A stretch of DNA of 64,000 nucleotides from Streptomyces sp. ISL-11 (GCF_018614525.1 NZ_JAGGOL010000084.1:1-64000), one strand, 5' to 3'; shown: positions 25,434 through 34,603, counted from the first letter of the stretch. The notes: generated from the letters alone by a model not told the origin. Translations and numbers: made by a program.

Positions 25434-25670
25434 TTACGTCAGGTCGAACTCGCCCTCGCGGGCGCCGAGTACGAAAGCGCGCCACTCCGCGGGGGTGAAG
25501 ACCAGGGCCGGCCGGTCCGGGCGGCGGCCGTGGCGCATGGCGATGAAGCCCTCGACGAAGGCGATCTGGACGTCGCCGATCCCCTGGGTGCCGGACTGCC
25601 AGGCGGCGTTCGCGAGGTCGAGGTCGGGCGTCGCATCGCCCACCAGTCGTTCAGTCGTGCTCTCCGCCAC
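25434..25670 (-). CDS. DUF397 family protein
   Basis: A 78-residue protein with ANAAWQSGTQG, VQIAFVEGFIAMRHGR and the ending FTPAEWRAFVLGAREGEFDL, the standard DUF397 pattern. In Streptomyces these small proteins usually sit beside an XRE-type regulator (WhiJ/AbaA-like systems) and modulate development or antibiotic production. Here no XRE gene is adjacent, so it is an orphan copy. The start ATG at 25670 fits the normal family length. Confidence 0.9.
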   Translation of the reverse strand: MAESTTERLVGDATPDLDLANAAWQSGTQGIGDVQIAFVEGFIAMRHGRRPDRPALVFTPAEWRAFVLGAREGEFDLT

Positions 25671-25750
25671 GTCTTAGCTCCTCCCGGCTCGTCGTCCCGG
25701 CACCACCCTAGCGACCGCGGCGGGCGCCGGACAGGCCGCGTCATCGGCCG

Positions 25751-26917
25751 TCAGGAGACGGGTGGTTCGCTTCCCACCAGCCACATGGAGAAGAACTGCG
25801 CCCCTCCTCCGTAGGCGTGGCCGAGGGCCTTGGCAGCGCCCTCGATCTGGTGCTCGCCCGCCCGGCCGCGCACCTGCAGTGCCGCCTCGGCGAAGCGGAT
25901 CAGGCCGGAGGCGCCGATGGGGTTGGTGGAGAGGACCCCGCCGGAGGGGTTCACGGGCAGGTCGCCGTCCAGTGCGGTGGCCCCCGACTCGGTGAGCTTC
26001 CAGCCCTCCCCCTCGGCCGCGAAGCCGAGGTTCTCCAGCCACATCGGCTCGTACCAGCTGAACGGCACGTACAGCTCGACGGCGTCGATCTCCCGGCGTG
26101 GATCGGTGATCCCGGCCTGGCGGTAGACGTCGGCCGCGCAGTCCCGGCCGGCGCGCGGCGAGACGAAGTCCTTGCCGGCGAAGAGCGTCGGTTCGCTGCG
26201 CATGGCCCCGCCGTGCACCCAGGCGGGCGGGTGCGGCGAACGGGCGGCGCCCGTACGGTCGGTGAGGACCAGGGCGCAGGCGCCGTCGGAGGAGGGGCAG
26301 GTCTCGGAGTAGCGGATCGGGTCCCACAGCATGGGTGAGGAGCGCACCTTCTCCAGGGTGATGTCCGGCTCGTGGAGGTGTGCCCAGGGGTTCTTGAGGG
26401 CGTTGCGGCGGTCCTTGTAGGCGACGAGGGCGCCGATGCCGTCGGGTGCGCCGGTACGGCGCATGTAGGCCCGTACGTGCGGGGCGAAGAAGCCGCCGGC
26501 GCCGGCGAGGAGGGGCTGCTGGAAGGGGACGGGCAGGGACAGGGCCCACATGGCGTTGGACTCGGACTGCTTCTCGAAGGCCAGGGCCAGGACCGTGCGC
26601 CGGACGCGGGCGGCGACGAGGTCCGCGGCCACGAGGGCGGTCGAGCCGCCGACGGAGCCGGCGGTGTGCACGCGCAGGATCGGTTTGCCGACCGCGCCGA
26701 GGGCGTCGGCGAGGTAGAGCTCGGGCATCATCACGCCCTCGAAGAAGTCGGGGGCCTTGCCGATGACGATGGCGTCGACGTCGGCCCAGGTCAGCTCCGC
26801 GTCGGCGAGCGCGCGCCGGGCGGCCTCGCGGACGAGTCCGGCGATCGAGACGTCCCGCCGGGCGGCGGCGTGCCGGGTCTGGCCGATGCCGACGACGGCC
26901 ACGGGCTCCTTGCTCAC
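25751..26917 (-). CDS. Thiolase-like acyl-CoA protein with Ser in place of the nucleophilic Cys
   Basis: A 388-residue member of the SCP2/lipid-transfer thiolase group. GTG 26917 has AGGAGG seven bases upstream and overlaps the preceding stop as GTGA. GIGQTRHAAARR, LAFEKQSESNAMW, SPMLWDPIRYSETCPSSDGACALVL and NPSGGVLSTNPIGASG...AKALGHAYGGGAQFF are family landmarks, including the C-terminal His/Gly loop. The first active-site region, normally CASG, reads SVGG (Ser88). Such Cys-less proteins can act as retro-aldolases (Ltp2 type, with a DUF35 partner) rather than true thiolases. It is last of a four-gene coupled operon with DUF35 and crotonase genes, which supports that idea. Confidence 0.85.
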   Translation of the reverse strand: MSKEPVAVVGIGQTRHAAARRDVSIAGLVREAARRALADAELTWADVDAIVIGKAPDFFEGVMMPELYLADALGAVGKPILRVHTAGSVGGSTALVAADLVAARVRRTVLALAFEKQSESNAMWALSLPVPFQQPLLAGAGGFFAPHVRAYMRRTGAPDGIGALVAYKDRRNALKNPWAHLHEPDITLEKVRSSPMLWDPIRYSETCPSSDGACALVLTDRTGAARSPHPPAWVHGGAMRSEPTLFAGKDFVSPRAGRDCAADVYRQAGITDPRREIDAVELYVPFSWYEPMWLENLGFAAEGEGWKLTESGATALDGDLPVNPSGGVLSTNPIGASGLIRFAEAALQVRGRAGEHQIEGAAKALGHAYGGGAQFFSMWLVGSEPPVS

Positions 26918-27969
26918 CGGGTCTCCTCCTGGGGGTTCCGGCTGTCCGGTCCGGTGCGGGCCCGGACGCTCGACCGCTCGCCTTCGAGTACCGCGACGAG
27001 GTTCTGTTGGAGGCACGGCCCCGACGTCGCGTGGGCCAGGACCCTGTCGGCCTCGCCCCGGTGGATGCGGGCGGCCGCCTCGCCGAGGCGGATCAGGCCC
27101 GCTGCCATGAGCGGGTTCCCGGCCGGTGCGCCGGCCGAGGGGGTGACGAGCACGTCGTCGTGCAGTCGGAGCGCCCTGCGCAGGATCACCTCCTGCGAGG
27201 GGAACGGGGCGTGGAGTTCGGCCGCGTCGGCGGCCGCGTCGAAGGCTCCGGCGCGCTCGGCGGCCAGCCGGGTGGACGGTGAGTCGGTCAGGTCGCGTAC
27301 GCCCAGTGCGTGCGCCTCGATGCGGTGGTCGATGCCGCGGATCCAGGCGGGCCGGGCGCACATGCGGCGGGCGGTGTCCCCGGCGGCGATGACGACGGCC
27401 GCGGCGCCGTCGCCGGTGGGCGGGCCATCGCCGTCCGGCACCGGGCCGTGCGGTCGCGCGTACGGGTCGGGGTGGTCGGCGGCGAGGGCGGCCTCGTCGG
27501 TCCCGCCCGCGTCGAGGAGCGCCCGGGCCTGGAGTCCGGCCAGGGAAGCGGGGTCGGGCCACAGGGGGGCGGTGTAGTAGGGGTCGAGCTGGCGGGTGAG
27601 GACGTCGCGGAGGTCGCCGGCCGAGGGAGTGCCGTAGGCGTGGACGAGGGCGGTGTCCGCCTCACCGGTGAGGATCTTCACCCACGCCTCGTACAGCGCC
27701 CAGGCGCCGTCCATCTCCACGTGGGACTCGGTGATGGGCGGCCAGGCCCCGACGGCGTCGAGCGTCATGGTGAAGGAGAAGGGCCGGCCGGCGAGGTAGT
27801 CGCTCGATCCGGAGCAGGTGAAGTCCGCCTGCCCGGGCCGCAGTCCGGCCTGCCGGAGGACCTCGGTCAGGACGGGCAGCAGCATCTCGGTCTCGGACGT
27901 CCCCGCGGTGCGGCGGTGCCCGCTCCGGGCGAAGGCGACGATCGCCACGTCCCTGGGATACCGCGTCAC
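26914..27969 (-). CDS. Second Cys-less thiolase-like protein
   Basis: A 351-residue thiolase-superfamily protein starting GTG 27969 (MTRYPRDVAIVAFARSGHRR), overlapping the stop of the DUF35 gene as GTGA and itself overlapping the next gene by GTGA. FTCSGSSDYLAGRPF, DGAWALYEAWVKILTGEADTA and the end PSAGAPAGNPLMAAGLIRLGEA are recognisable family segments. The nucleophile region reads EMDGAW, with Glu85 where thiolases have Cys, so it is unlikely to form an acyl-enzyme. It probably forms a heteromeric complex with the other thiolase-like protein and the DUF35 protein. Substrate unknown. Confidence 0.82.
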   Translation of the reverse strand: MTRYPRDVAIVAFARSGHRRTAGTSETEMLLPVLTEVLRQAGLRPGQADFTCSGSSDYLAGRPFSFTMTLDAVGAWPPITESHVEMDGAWALYEAWVKILTGEADTALVHAYGTPSAGDLRDVLTRQLDPYYTAPLWPDPASLAGLQARALLDAGGTDEAALAADHPDPYARPHGPVPDGDGPPTGDGAAAVVIAAGDTARRMCARPAWIRGIDHRIEAHALGVRDLTDSPSTRLAAERAGAFDAAADAAELHAPFPSQEVILRRALRLHDDVLVTPSAGAPAGNPLMAAGLIRLGEAAARIHRGEADRVLAHATSGPCLQQNLVAVLEGERSSVRARTGPDSRNPQEETR

Positions 27970-28913
27970 AGCAGCTCCTTGTACGTGTCGTAGTCGGCGT
28001 CGGGCTCGCCGGTGGGCCGGTAGTGGTCGGGGTGGCGGGCGCCCTCGGTCCAGACGGGTTCGACGCGCAGGCCCATGCGGACCTGGTCGTAGGGAAGGCC
28101 GGCGATGCGGCCGTGGAGGGCGAGGCCGGCGCCGTCGAGGGCGATGTGGGCGTAGACGTAAGGGACGTCGATGGTGGCGCTCTTCGCCTTGATGTTGACG
28201 ACGCAGTAGGTGGTGACGGTGCCGCGCGGGCCGACGTCGACCTGTTCGCCGGTGGCGACCCCGCAGGTGGGGCAGGCGCCGCGGGGCGGTACGTAGACCT
28301 TGCGGCAGTCCGGGCAGCGCTCGCCGACGATGCGGCGGCCGGCGAGGGCGTCGAGGTGCCGGCTCTGGGCACGGCCGGGTGTGTAGGTGTAGTCCAGGCG
28401 GGCGGGGGTGGTGATGCGGGTGACGGGGTCGGGGAAGGCGCCGTCGTGCGGAGTGGCGGTCCGGCCGGTGGCCGGGCTGTCGTGGGGCTCGAAGCAGGCG
28501 ATGTCGGTGATCGCGCCGGTGCGTTCGGGGGCCCAGCGGATCCGTACTCGCATGCCGGTGCGTACGGCGTCGGCGCCGGGGGCGTCGAGGGCGTGGAGGA
28601 GGGCGGTGTCGGCACCGTCGAGGCGGACCAGGACCCAGGCGAAGGGGGTGCTCAGGGGCTGGCCGCGGCAGGGGGTGGGGTTCCAGGCCCAGGTGGTGAC
28701 CGTGCCGGTGGCGGCGACCTCGACGAGCTCGTGGATGTCCTCGGCGGTGGCGGGGTCGTACTCCACGGGTGGTACGAGCACGCGGCCGTCGCCGGTGCGG
28801 ACGCCGAGGACGACCCGCTCGCGCAGGCCGGTGAGGAAGGCGCTCTGCACGGGGCCGAGGGAGCGGGTGAAGGGGAATTCGACCACCATGGGTGCGGTGC
28901 GGATGTCCGGCAT
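27966..28913 (-). CDS. Double DUF35 (OB-fold, rubredoxin-like zinc ribbon) acyl-CoA-associated protein
   Basis: A 315-residue protein with two DUF35-type halves. The first (about 1-140) lacks a zinc ribbon. The second (about 170-315) has the ribbon C200-x2-C203 and C214-x2-C217 in ERCPDCRKVYVPPRGACPTCG-type order, followed by the OB-fold (GTVTTYCVVNIK, PYVYAHIALDGAGLALHGRI). DUF35 proteins bind acyl-CoA and partner with thiolases; ChsH2 with Ltp2 is the studied steroid side-chain aldolase example. Its stop overlaps the start of the thiolase-like gene downstream. A MaoC-like hydratase fused in other ChsH-type proteins is not evident. Confidence 0.85.
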   Translation of the reverse strand: MPDIRTAPMVVEFPFTRSLGPVQSAFLTGLRERVVLGVRTGDGRVLVPPVEYDPATAEDIHELVEVAATGTVTTWAWNPTPCRGQPLSTPFAWVLVRLDGADTALLHALDAPGADAVRTGMRVRIRWAPERTGAITDIACFEPHDSPATGRTATPHDGAFPDPVTRITTPARLDYTYTPGRAQSRHLDALAGRRIVGERCPDCRKVYVPPRGACPTCGVATGEQVDVGPRGTVTTYCVVNIKAKSATIDVPYVYAHIALDGAGLALHGRIAGLPYDQVRMGLRVEPVWTEGARHPDHYRPTGEPDADYDTYKELL

Positions 28914-28934
28914 GGCCGATGGTTCTCCCTCGTG

Positions 28935-29735
28935 TCAGGCGCGCCGGAAGACGGGCGGCCGCTTCTCCGCGAAGGCGCGGGTGCCTTCCTTGGCGTCGGC
29001 GGTGTCGAAGACGCGCATGCCGCGTTCGAGTTCGAGCGCGAGGCCGTCGGCCTCGCTCAGGCCGGCGGTGTCGTAGGCGCACGCCTTGACGGCCTCGACG
29101 GCGAGGGGGCCGTTGGCGTTGATGAGCTCGGCGGTCTCCAGGGCCCGTTCCAGGGCGGTGCCGTCGGGTACGACATGGCCGATGAGGCCGATGCGCTCGG
29201 CTTCGCGTGCGGTGTACGGGCGGCCGGTGAGCAGCATCTCCAGGGCGTGGGTGCGGGGGATCTGGCGGGCGAGGCGGACGGTGGAGCCGCCGACGGGGAA
29301 GAGGCCGCGGCGCACCTCGAAGAGGCCGAAGGTGGCGCTTTCGCCGGCGATGCGCAGGTCGGTGCCCTGGAGGATCTCGGTGCCGCCGGCGACGCAGGGG
29401 CCCTCGACGGCGGCGATGACGGGTTTGCGTGGCCGGTGGTGGCGGAGCATGGCCTTCCAGTGGAGGTCGGGGTCGGCCGTGAGCCGCTCGCGGCAGGGGT
29501 CGCCGGCCGTGCCGCGGCCGGCGAGCGTCTTGAGGTCCATGCCGGAGCAGAAGGCGCCGCCCGCGCCGGTGAGCACGATGGAGCGGACGGTGTCGTCCGC
29601 GTCGGCCTCGGCCCAGCCGTCGTGGAGGCCGACCAGCATGGCCGGGGAGAGGGCGTTCCTCGCCTCGGGCCGGTCGAGGGTGAGGACGAGGGTGGCGCCG
29701 GCGCGTTCGATGGTGAGGTGTTCGGTCCCGCTCAT
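28935..29735 (-). CDS. Enoyl-CoA hydratase/isomerase (crotonase) family protein
   Basis: A 266-residue crotonase. ATG 29735 gives MSGTEHLTIERAGATLVLTLDRPEARNAL, the classic beginning. The oxyanion-hole residues sit in GAGGAFCSGMDL and in EGPCVAGGTEILQGTDLRI. FGLFEVRRGLFPVGGSTVRL and the final EGTRAFAEKRPPVF are standard. The second catalytic acid position is not the usual Glu-Glu pair of a textbook hydratase, so isomerase, hydrolase or retro-reaction is possible. It is the first gene of the leftward coupled operon and divergent from the CoA ligases, consistent with processing an acyl-CoA made by them. Confidence 0.9.
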   Translation of the reverse strand: MSGTEHLTIERAGATLVLTLDRPEARNALSPAMLVGLHDGWAEADADDTVRSIVLTGAGGAFCSGMDLKTLAGRGTAGDPCRERLTADPDLHWKAMLRHHRPRKPVIAAVEGPCVAGGTEILQGTDLRIAGESATFGLFEVRRGLFPVGGSTVRLARQIPRTHALEMLLTGRPYTAREAERIGLIGHVVPDGTALERALETAELINANGPLAVEAVKACAYDTAGLSEADGLALELERGMRVFDTADAKEGTRAFAEKRPPVFRRA

Positions 29736-29911
29736 GGGGTCTCCCTCCGTCCGCCGGTCCGGCGACGAGAGAACAGGGTGGCGGAGGGGTGCGCGCACTT
29801 CAAGAGGTTTTCTGACTTGCCGTCAGATTTCTTGGCGGACTCCCTTCCCCCCCACCGTCCCCGGCGCTCTAATGACCGCCGAGCCCCCCGGTTCCCCGCG
29901 CAGGAGGACAC

Positions 29912-31561
29912 GTGGACGTCAACCTTGCCGACCTCTTCGAGTCGATCGCCGACACCGTGCCCGGGCGCGAGGCACTCGTCCACCGCGACCTGCCCGGCAC
30001 CGGGGCCGAGCGGCGGCTGACGTACGCGGAGCTCGACGCGGCGGCCAACCGGCTGGCCCACCACCTCCGCACGGCCGGCGTCCGGCCCGGTGAGCACGTC
30101 GGGCTGCACCTGTACAACGGGGTCGAGTACCTCCAGACGCTCTGGGCCTGCCTGAAGATCCGGGCCGTGCCGGTCAACGTCAACTATCGCTATGTGGAGG
30201 GCGAGCTCGCCTACCTCTACCGGGACGCCGACCTGGTGTGCCTGGTCTTCGACGGCGGGTTCACCGGGAGGGTGGCCGCGGCCCTGCCCGCGGCCGGGCG
30301 CACGCTGCGCCACCTGATCCGCGTCGGTGCCGCCACCGAGGGCGAGCCCGAGCCCGGCATCGCGCCCGTACCCTTCGCGGAGGCCGAGGCGTCCGGCGCG
30401 CCCTGGCGCGACTTCGGGCCCCGGTCCGGCGACGACCGGATCATCATCTACACCGGGGGCACCACCGGCATGCCCAAGGGTGTGGTGTGGCGGCAGGAGG
30501 ACCTGTTCTTCTCGGGACTCGGCGGCGGGGCGCCCACCGGGAAGCCGGTCGGGCGGCCGGAGGAGCTGGCGGAGCGGGTCGCGGCGGGCGGCGAGGGACT
30601 GGTGTTCTTCCCCACGGCGCCGCTGATGCACGGCACCTCCACGCTCACCGCCTTCATCGCCTTCGACTTCGGCCAGAAGGTCGTGCTGCACCGCGGGTTC
30701 ACGCCCGAGGACGTGGTGCGCACGGTCGCCCGGGAGCGGGTCACCAGCGTCTCGCTGGTCGGGGACGCCATGCTGCGGCCACTGGTGGACGCGCTGGCCG
30801 GGCCGCTGCGGGGCGCCGACTGCTCGTCGCTGCTGAGCGTCAGCAGCTCGGGGGCCATCCTGTCGGACACCGTGCGGGAGCAGTTCGCGGCGCTCCTGCC
30901 GCGGGTGGCGCTGCTGAACAACTTCGGTTCCTCGGAGTCCGGCTTCAACGGCACCGCCACGGACGACCGCGGCCGGGGCTTCCGGCTGCGGGTCAACGAG
31001 CGTACGGCCGTGGTCGACCCGGTGACGCGCAGGCCCGTGCCGCCCGGCGGCACCGGACGCGTCGCGCAGCGCGGGCACGTCCCGCTGGGCTACTACAACG
31101 ACCCGGTGAAGACGGCGGAGACGTTCTTCCGGGCGGGCGGCGAGCGGTGGGTGCTGCTCGGAGACATGGCGACGGCCGACGCGGACGGGGTGATCACGGT
31201 CCTCGGGCGGGGCTCGCAGTGCATCAACACCGGTGGCGAGAAAGTGTATCCGGAGGAGGTCGAGCAGGTGCTGAAGGCCCACCCCGATGTCTACGACGCG
31301 CTGGTCACGGGCGTCCCGGACGCCCGGTGGGGGCAGCGGGTCGCGGCCGTCGTGCAGGTGCGGGAGGGCGCGGCGGCGCTGACGCTCGACGAGGTGCGGG
31401 CCCATTGCCGCACCCGGCTGGCCGGTTACAAGGTGCCGCGCAGCGTCGTCCTCACGACGTGCGTGCGGCGTTCGCCCAGCGGCAAGGCGGACTACCGCTG
31501 GGCGCGGGCGGTGGCCGGCGGAGGTGAGGCGGAGGTCTTGACTCCCGGTTCCGACTGCTGA
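29912..31561 (+). CDS. AMP-forming acyl-CoA synthetase (FadD-like)
   Basis: A 549-residue adenylate-forming ligase. GTG 29912 has AGGAGG at four bases. The P-loop-like A3 motif IYTGGTTGMPKGVVW is clear, with NNFGSSESGFNGT (A5), GDMATADADGVITVLGRG (A7/A8 hinge) and the A10 lysine motif RSPSGKADYRW. The family activates carboxylic acids with ATP to acyl-AMP and then CoA. The divergent crotonase/thiolase operon across a 176-base promoter region suggests a shared pathway, perhaps fatty-acid-like or steroid side-chain degradation. Sequence alone does not give chain length. Confidence 0.92.
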   Translation: MDVNLADLFESIADTVPGREALVHRDLPGTGAERRLTYAELDAAANRLAHHLRTAGVRPGEHVGLHLYNGVEYLQTLWACLKIRAVPVNVNYRYVEGELAYLYRDADLVCLVFDGGFTGRVAAALPAAGRTLRHLIRVGAATEGEPEPGIAPVPFAEAEASGAPWRDFGPRSGDDRIIIYTGGTTGMPKGVVWRQEDLFFSGLGGGAPTGKPVGRPEELAERVAAGGEGLVFFPTAPLMHGTSTLTAFIAFDFGQKVVLHRGFTPEDVVRTVARERVTSVSLVGDAMLRPLVDALAGPLRGADCSSLLSVSSSGAILSDTVREQFAALLPRVALLNNFGSSESGFNGTATDDRGRGFRLRVNERTAVVDPVTRRPVPPGGTGRVAQRGHVPLGYYNDPVKTAETFFRAGGERWVLLGDMATADADGVITVLGRGSQCINTGGEKVYPEEVEQVLKAHPDVYDALVTGVPDARWGQRVAAVVQVREGAAALTLDEVRAHCRTRLAGYKVPRSVVLTTCVRRSPSGKADYRWARAVAGGGEAEVLTPGSDC

Positions 31562-31582
31562 TTACGTGACCGTCGAGCAACT

Positions 31583-31596
31583 ACCGAATGATCGGT
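31583..31596. promoter_or_regulatory. PaaR-like TetR-type operator
   Basis: ACCGA-ATGA-TCGGT is a perfect 5-bp-arm palindrome, followed by CGGTCG, 25 bases before the PaaK-like start. It resembles the ACCGnnCGnnCGGT class of operators bound by TetR-type PaaR repressors of phenylacetate genes in actinobacteria. No paaR gene is in the window. Confidence 0.55.
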
Positions 31597-31620
31597 CGGT
31601 CGACGGGGCGGTGAGCGGCG

Positions 31621-32928
31621 ATGGCGGGACCCGGGATGTTCCTGGACGCGGCGGAGCGGATGTCGGGTGCGGAGCTCGCCGCGCTCCAGCTGGACCGTCT
31701 GCGGGCCACGCTGGCGCACGCCTACGCACACGTGGACTTCTACCGGCGGTCCTTCGACGCCGCCGGGACGCGCCCCGAGGACTGCCGCTCCCTGGCCGAC
31801 CTCGCCCGGTTCCCCTTCACCACCAAGGCCGATCTGCGCGACCACTACCCCTTCGGGATGTTCGCCGTCCCCCAGGACGAGGTGCGGCGCCTCCACGCCT
31901 CCAGCGGCACCACCGGCACCCCGACCGTGGTCGGCTACACCGAGCGCGACCTCGACACCTGGGCCGACGTCGTGGCCCGCTCGATCAGGGCCGCCGGCGG
32001 CCGCCCGGGCCACAAGGTGCACGTGGCCTACGGCTACGGACTGTTCACCGGCGGCCTGGGCGCGCACTACGGCGCCGAACGGCTGGGTTGCACGGTGATC
32101 CCCGCCTCCGGCGGCATGACCGCGCGCCAGGTCAGGCTGATCCAGGACTTCCGCCCCAAGATCATCATGGTCACGCCCACCTACATGCTCACCCTCCTCG
32201 ACGAGTTCGAACGCCAGGGCGTCGACCCCCGGTCCACCTCCCTGCGCGTGGGCATCTTCGGCGCCGAACCGTGGACCGACGCGATGCGCCGGGAGATCGA
32301 GGAGCGCTTCGCCCTGGACGCCGTCGACATATACGGGCTCTCCGAGGTCATGGGGCCGGGTGTGGCGCAGGAGTGCGTGGAGACCAAGGACGGGCCGCAC
32401 ATCTGGGAGGACCACTTCTACCCCGAGATCGTGGACCCGGTCACGGGCGAGGTGCTGCCCGAGGGCGCCCACGGCGAGCTCGTCCTCACCTCGCTCACCA
32501 AGGAGGCCATGCCCGTCGTCCGCTACCGGACGCGCGACCTCACCCGGCTGCTGCCCGGCACCGCGCGTCCCGCCTTCCGCCGGATGGAGAGGATCACCGG
32601 CCGCTGCGACGACATGATCATTCTGCGGGGCGTCAATCTCTTCCCGGCGCAGATCGAGGAGATCGTGCTGCGCGTCGCCGGCGTCGCCCCGCACTTCCAG
32701 CTGCGGCTGACCCGCGAGGGGCGGATGGACCACCTCACCGTACGGGCCGAGGCGCGCCCGGAGGCGACACCGCACCAGCGAGCGGCGGCCACCGTCGAGA
32801 TCGCCGGGCGGGTCAAGGACGCCGTCGGGGTGTCGGTCGCCGTGGAGATCGTGGACCCCGGAACCCTCGAACGCTCGGTGGGCAAGCTCAAGCGGATCGT
32901 GGACCTGCGGGGCGGAAGCCGGCCGTGA
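31621..32928 (+). CDS. paaK: Phenylacetate-CoA ligase (PaaK-like)
   Basis: A 435-residue ligase, the standard PaaK length. LRATLAHAYAHVDFYRR, FPFTTKADLRDHYPFGMFAV, the P-loop LHASSGTTGTPTVVGYT, VDIYGLSEVMGPG and MIILRGVNLFPAQIEE followed by LKRIVDLR are all PaaK landmarks. The enzyme converts phenylacetate, ATP and CoA to phenylacetyl-CoA, the entry step of the paa pathway. ATG 31621 lies 59 bases after the FadD-like gene, with its own operator-like palindrome between. None of the paaABCDE oxygenase genes is here, so the substrate could also be another aryl-acetate. Confidence 0.9.
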   Translation: MAGPGMFLDAAERMSGAELAALQLDRLRATLAHAYAHVDFYRRSFDAAGTRPEDCRSLADLARFPFTTKADLRDHYPFGMFAVPQDEVRRLHASSGTTGTPTVVGYTERDLDTWADVVARSIRAAGGRPGHKVHVAYGYGLFTGGLGAHYGAERLGCTVIPASGGMTARQVRLIQDFRPKIIMVTPTYMLTLLDEFERQGVDPRSTSLRVGIFGAEPWTDAMRREIEERFALDAVDIYGLSEVMGPGVAQECVETKDGPHIWEDHFYPEIVDPVTGEVLPEGAHGELVLTSLTKEAMPVVRYRTRDLTRLLPGTARPAFRRMERITGRCDDMIILRGVNLFPAQIEEIVLRVAGVAPHFQLRLTREGRMDHLTVRAEARPEATPHQRAAATVEIAGRVKDAVGVSVAVEIVDPGTLERSVGKLKRIVDLRGGSRP

Positions 32929-33037
32929 GGCGGGGCGGCGGGACGCGGTAGCGGCCGGAGTCAACTCGAACACCCACTCCTGGCGTCCTTCCCACCGCTG
33001 TCAACTCCGCTCACCACGAGTCGCATTGGGAGTCACG

Positions 33038-34018
33038 TTGCCTCGACGCTCCAGACGGCGCGCTCTGACCGGCGCCTCCTTGGCGGCACTCGCCCTGCTG
33101 ACCGGCGCGGCCGGTCTGCCGGCCCAGGCGTCCGCCGCCACCGACCGCACGGAACGGCCCTCCGGCGGCGGCCTGTCCGCCGCCCTGCGGTACACCGAAT
33201 ACGGCATTCCGCACATCGTCGCCAAGGACTACGCGAATCTGGGCTTCGGCAGCGGATACGCCCAGGCCGCCGACCAGGTGTGCGCCATCGCCGACGGATT
33301 CGTCACCCTGCGCGGCGAGCGCTCGCGCCGCTTCGGCGCCGATGCCGCACCCGACGGTTCGCTGTCGTCAGCCGCCACCAACCTCTCCAGCGATCTGTAC
33401 TTCCGGGGGGTGAACGACGCCAGGACGGTGGAGAAGCTCCTGGAGCGGCCCGCCCCGACCGGTCCCAGCCGGCAGGCCAGGAGCTGATGCGCGGCTGGGC
33501 GGCCGGGTACAACGCCTGGCTGAAGCAGAACAAGATCACCGACCCGGCGTGCCGCGACGCCGACTGGGTCACTCCGGTGACCGCCCTGGACGTGGCGCGC
33601 CGCGGCTACGCCATCACCGTGCTGGGCGGGCAGGGCCTCGCCGCGGACGGCATCACCGCGGGCCGGTGGCCGGGCGCGGCGGCGCGCACGGCCACGTCAC
33701 CGGACGCCGCGGCGGCGGCCCGCAAGGCGTTCGACCGCCAGAACGCCGACTTGGGTTCCAACGCCGTCGCCTTCGCGGGCTCCACCACGGCGAACGGCCG
33801 GGGCCTGCTGCTCGGCAACCCGCACTACCCGTGGCAGGGCGGGCGCCGCTTCTGGCAGTCCCAGCAGACCATTCCCGGCGAACTGAACGTCGCGGGCGCC
33901 TCCCTGCTGGGCGTTCCCGTCGTCGAGATCGGTCACAACGAGCGCATCGCCTGGAGCCACACGGTGGCCACGGGCATCCCGATGAACCTGTACGAGCTGC
34001 GGACCGCGCCCGCCAGCT
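33038..34018 (+). pseudogene. Penicillin-acylase-family Ntn hydrolase, frameshifted and truncated
   Basis: TTG 33038 with GGGAG upstream begins PRRSRRRALTGASLAAL, a signal peptide, then LRYTEYGIPHIVAKDYANLGFGSGYAQAADQ, the alpha-subunit of a secreted penicillin/lipopeptide acylase. Around 33478 the frame shifts (a one-base deletion within CAGGCCAGGAG explains it), continuing as QELMRGWAAGYNAWLKQ. The autocatalytic beta-subunit start is visible as LGSNAVAFAGS, followed by LLLGNPHYPWQGGRRFWQ and IAWSHTVATGIPMNLYEL. Homology stops near 34018, about halfway through the usual length of roughly 780 residues. The gene cannot make a working enzyme. Confidence 0.85.
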
Positions 34019-34152
34019 GGGCTCATCGTCGCTTGGTGGCTGACTGGGGTGGTCGCACAGCCGGGTTCCTAGCGGGAGCTCCGTTGTACGGACGGTTCGC
34101 CCGCCAGTACCGCTATCCCCGTCTCCGCCTGGCTCCGGGCAGGCAGGCTCAC

Positions 34153-34176
34153 GCCCGTGGCCGGTCGGCCACGGGC
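34153..34176. terminator. Perfect hairpin in the scar region
   Basis: GCCCGTGGCC-GGTC-GGCCACGGGC: 10-bp perfect stem, 4-base loop, between the acylase fragment and the Ku fragment. It may be a terminator kept from one of the parent loci. Confidence 0.55.
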
Positions 34177-34253
34177 TGGCCACCGCACCTGAGATTCGGC
34201 CACGGGATCCGAGATCCCACAGCGGAAGGCTGTCTTCTGGCGCAGGCTGGAGG

Positions 34254-34603
34254 CATGCCGCACAGCATGTGGTCAGGGGCGATCGGGTTCGGGTTGGTGT
34301 CCGTACCGGTACAGATGGTGCCCGTCATCGAGGAGCACGACGTCAAGCTGCGGGAGGTTCACGACCGAGACGGCGGTCGTGTGCGCCGGGATCGGGTCTG
34401 TGATGTGTGCGGCGAGGTCGTGGCCTACGAGCACCTGGCCCGGGGGGGCGACCGGGACGGCGCGCGCGCCGTGCTGACGGAGGAAGATTTCGATCAGCTG
34501 CCGGTCCCCAGCAAGAAGCTGATCGACGTGCTGGCGTTCGTCGACGCCGCCCGGATCAGCCCTCTCCAGCTGGATCGGCCCTACCTGCTCGCGGCCCCCA
34601 GGA
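34254..34603 (+). pseudogene. Truncated Ku-type non-homologous end-joining protein
   Basis: From ATG 34254 (GGAGG directly upstream) the sequence reads MPHSMWSGAIGFGLVSVPVQ, then LREVHDRDGGRVRRDRVCDVCGEV and SKKLIDVLAFVDAARISPLQLDRPYLL. This is the N-terminal third of bacterial Ku, which caps DNA ends and recruits LigD. After about 34600 the homology ends abruptly inside the beta-barrel and another gene's C-terminus follows. The roughly 115 residues left lack the ring and the LigD-binding tail, so the fragment is not functional. Full-length Ku is about 280-370 residues in Streptomyces. Confidence 0.85.

Noticed and set aside
25751..27562. A 603-residue thiolase reading
   Set aside because: The N-terminal part is an off-frame reading of the neighbouring gene; the real start is GTG 26917 with AGGAGG.
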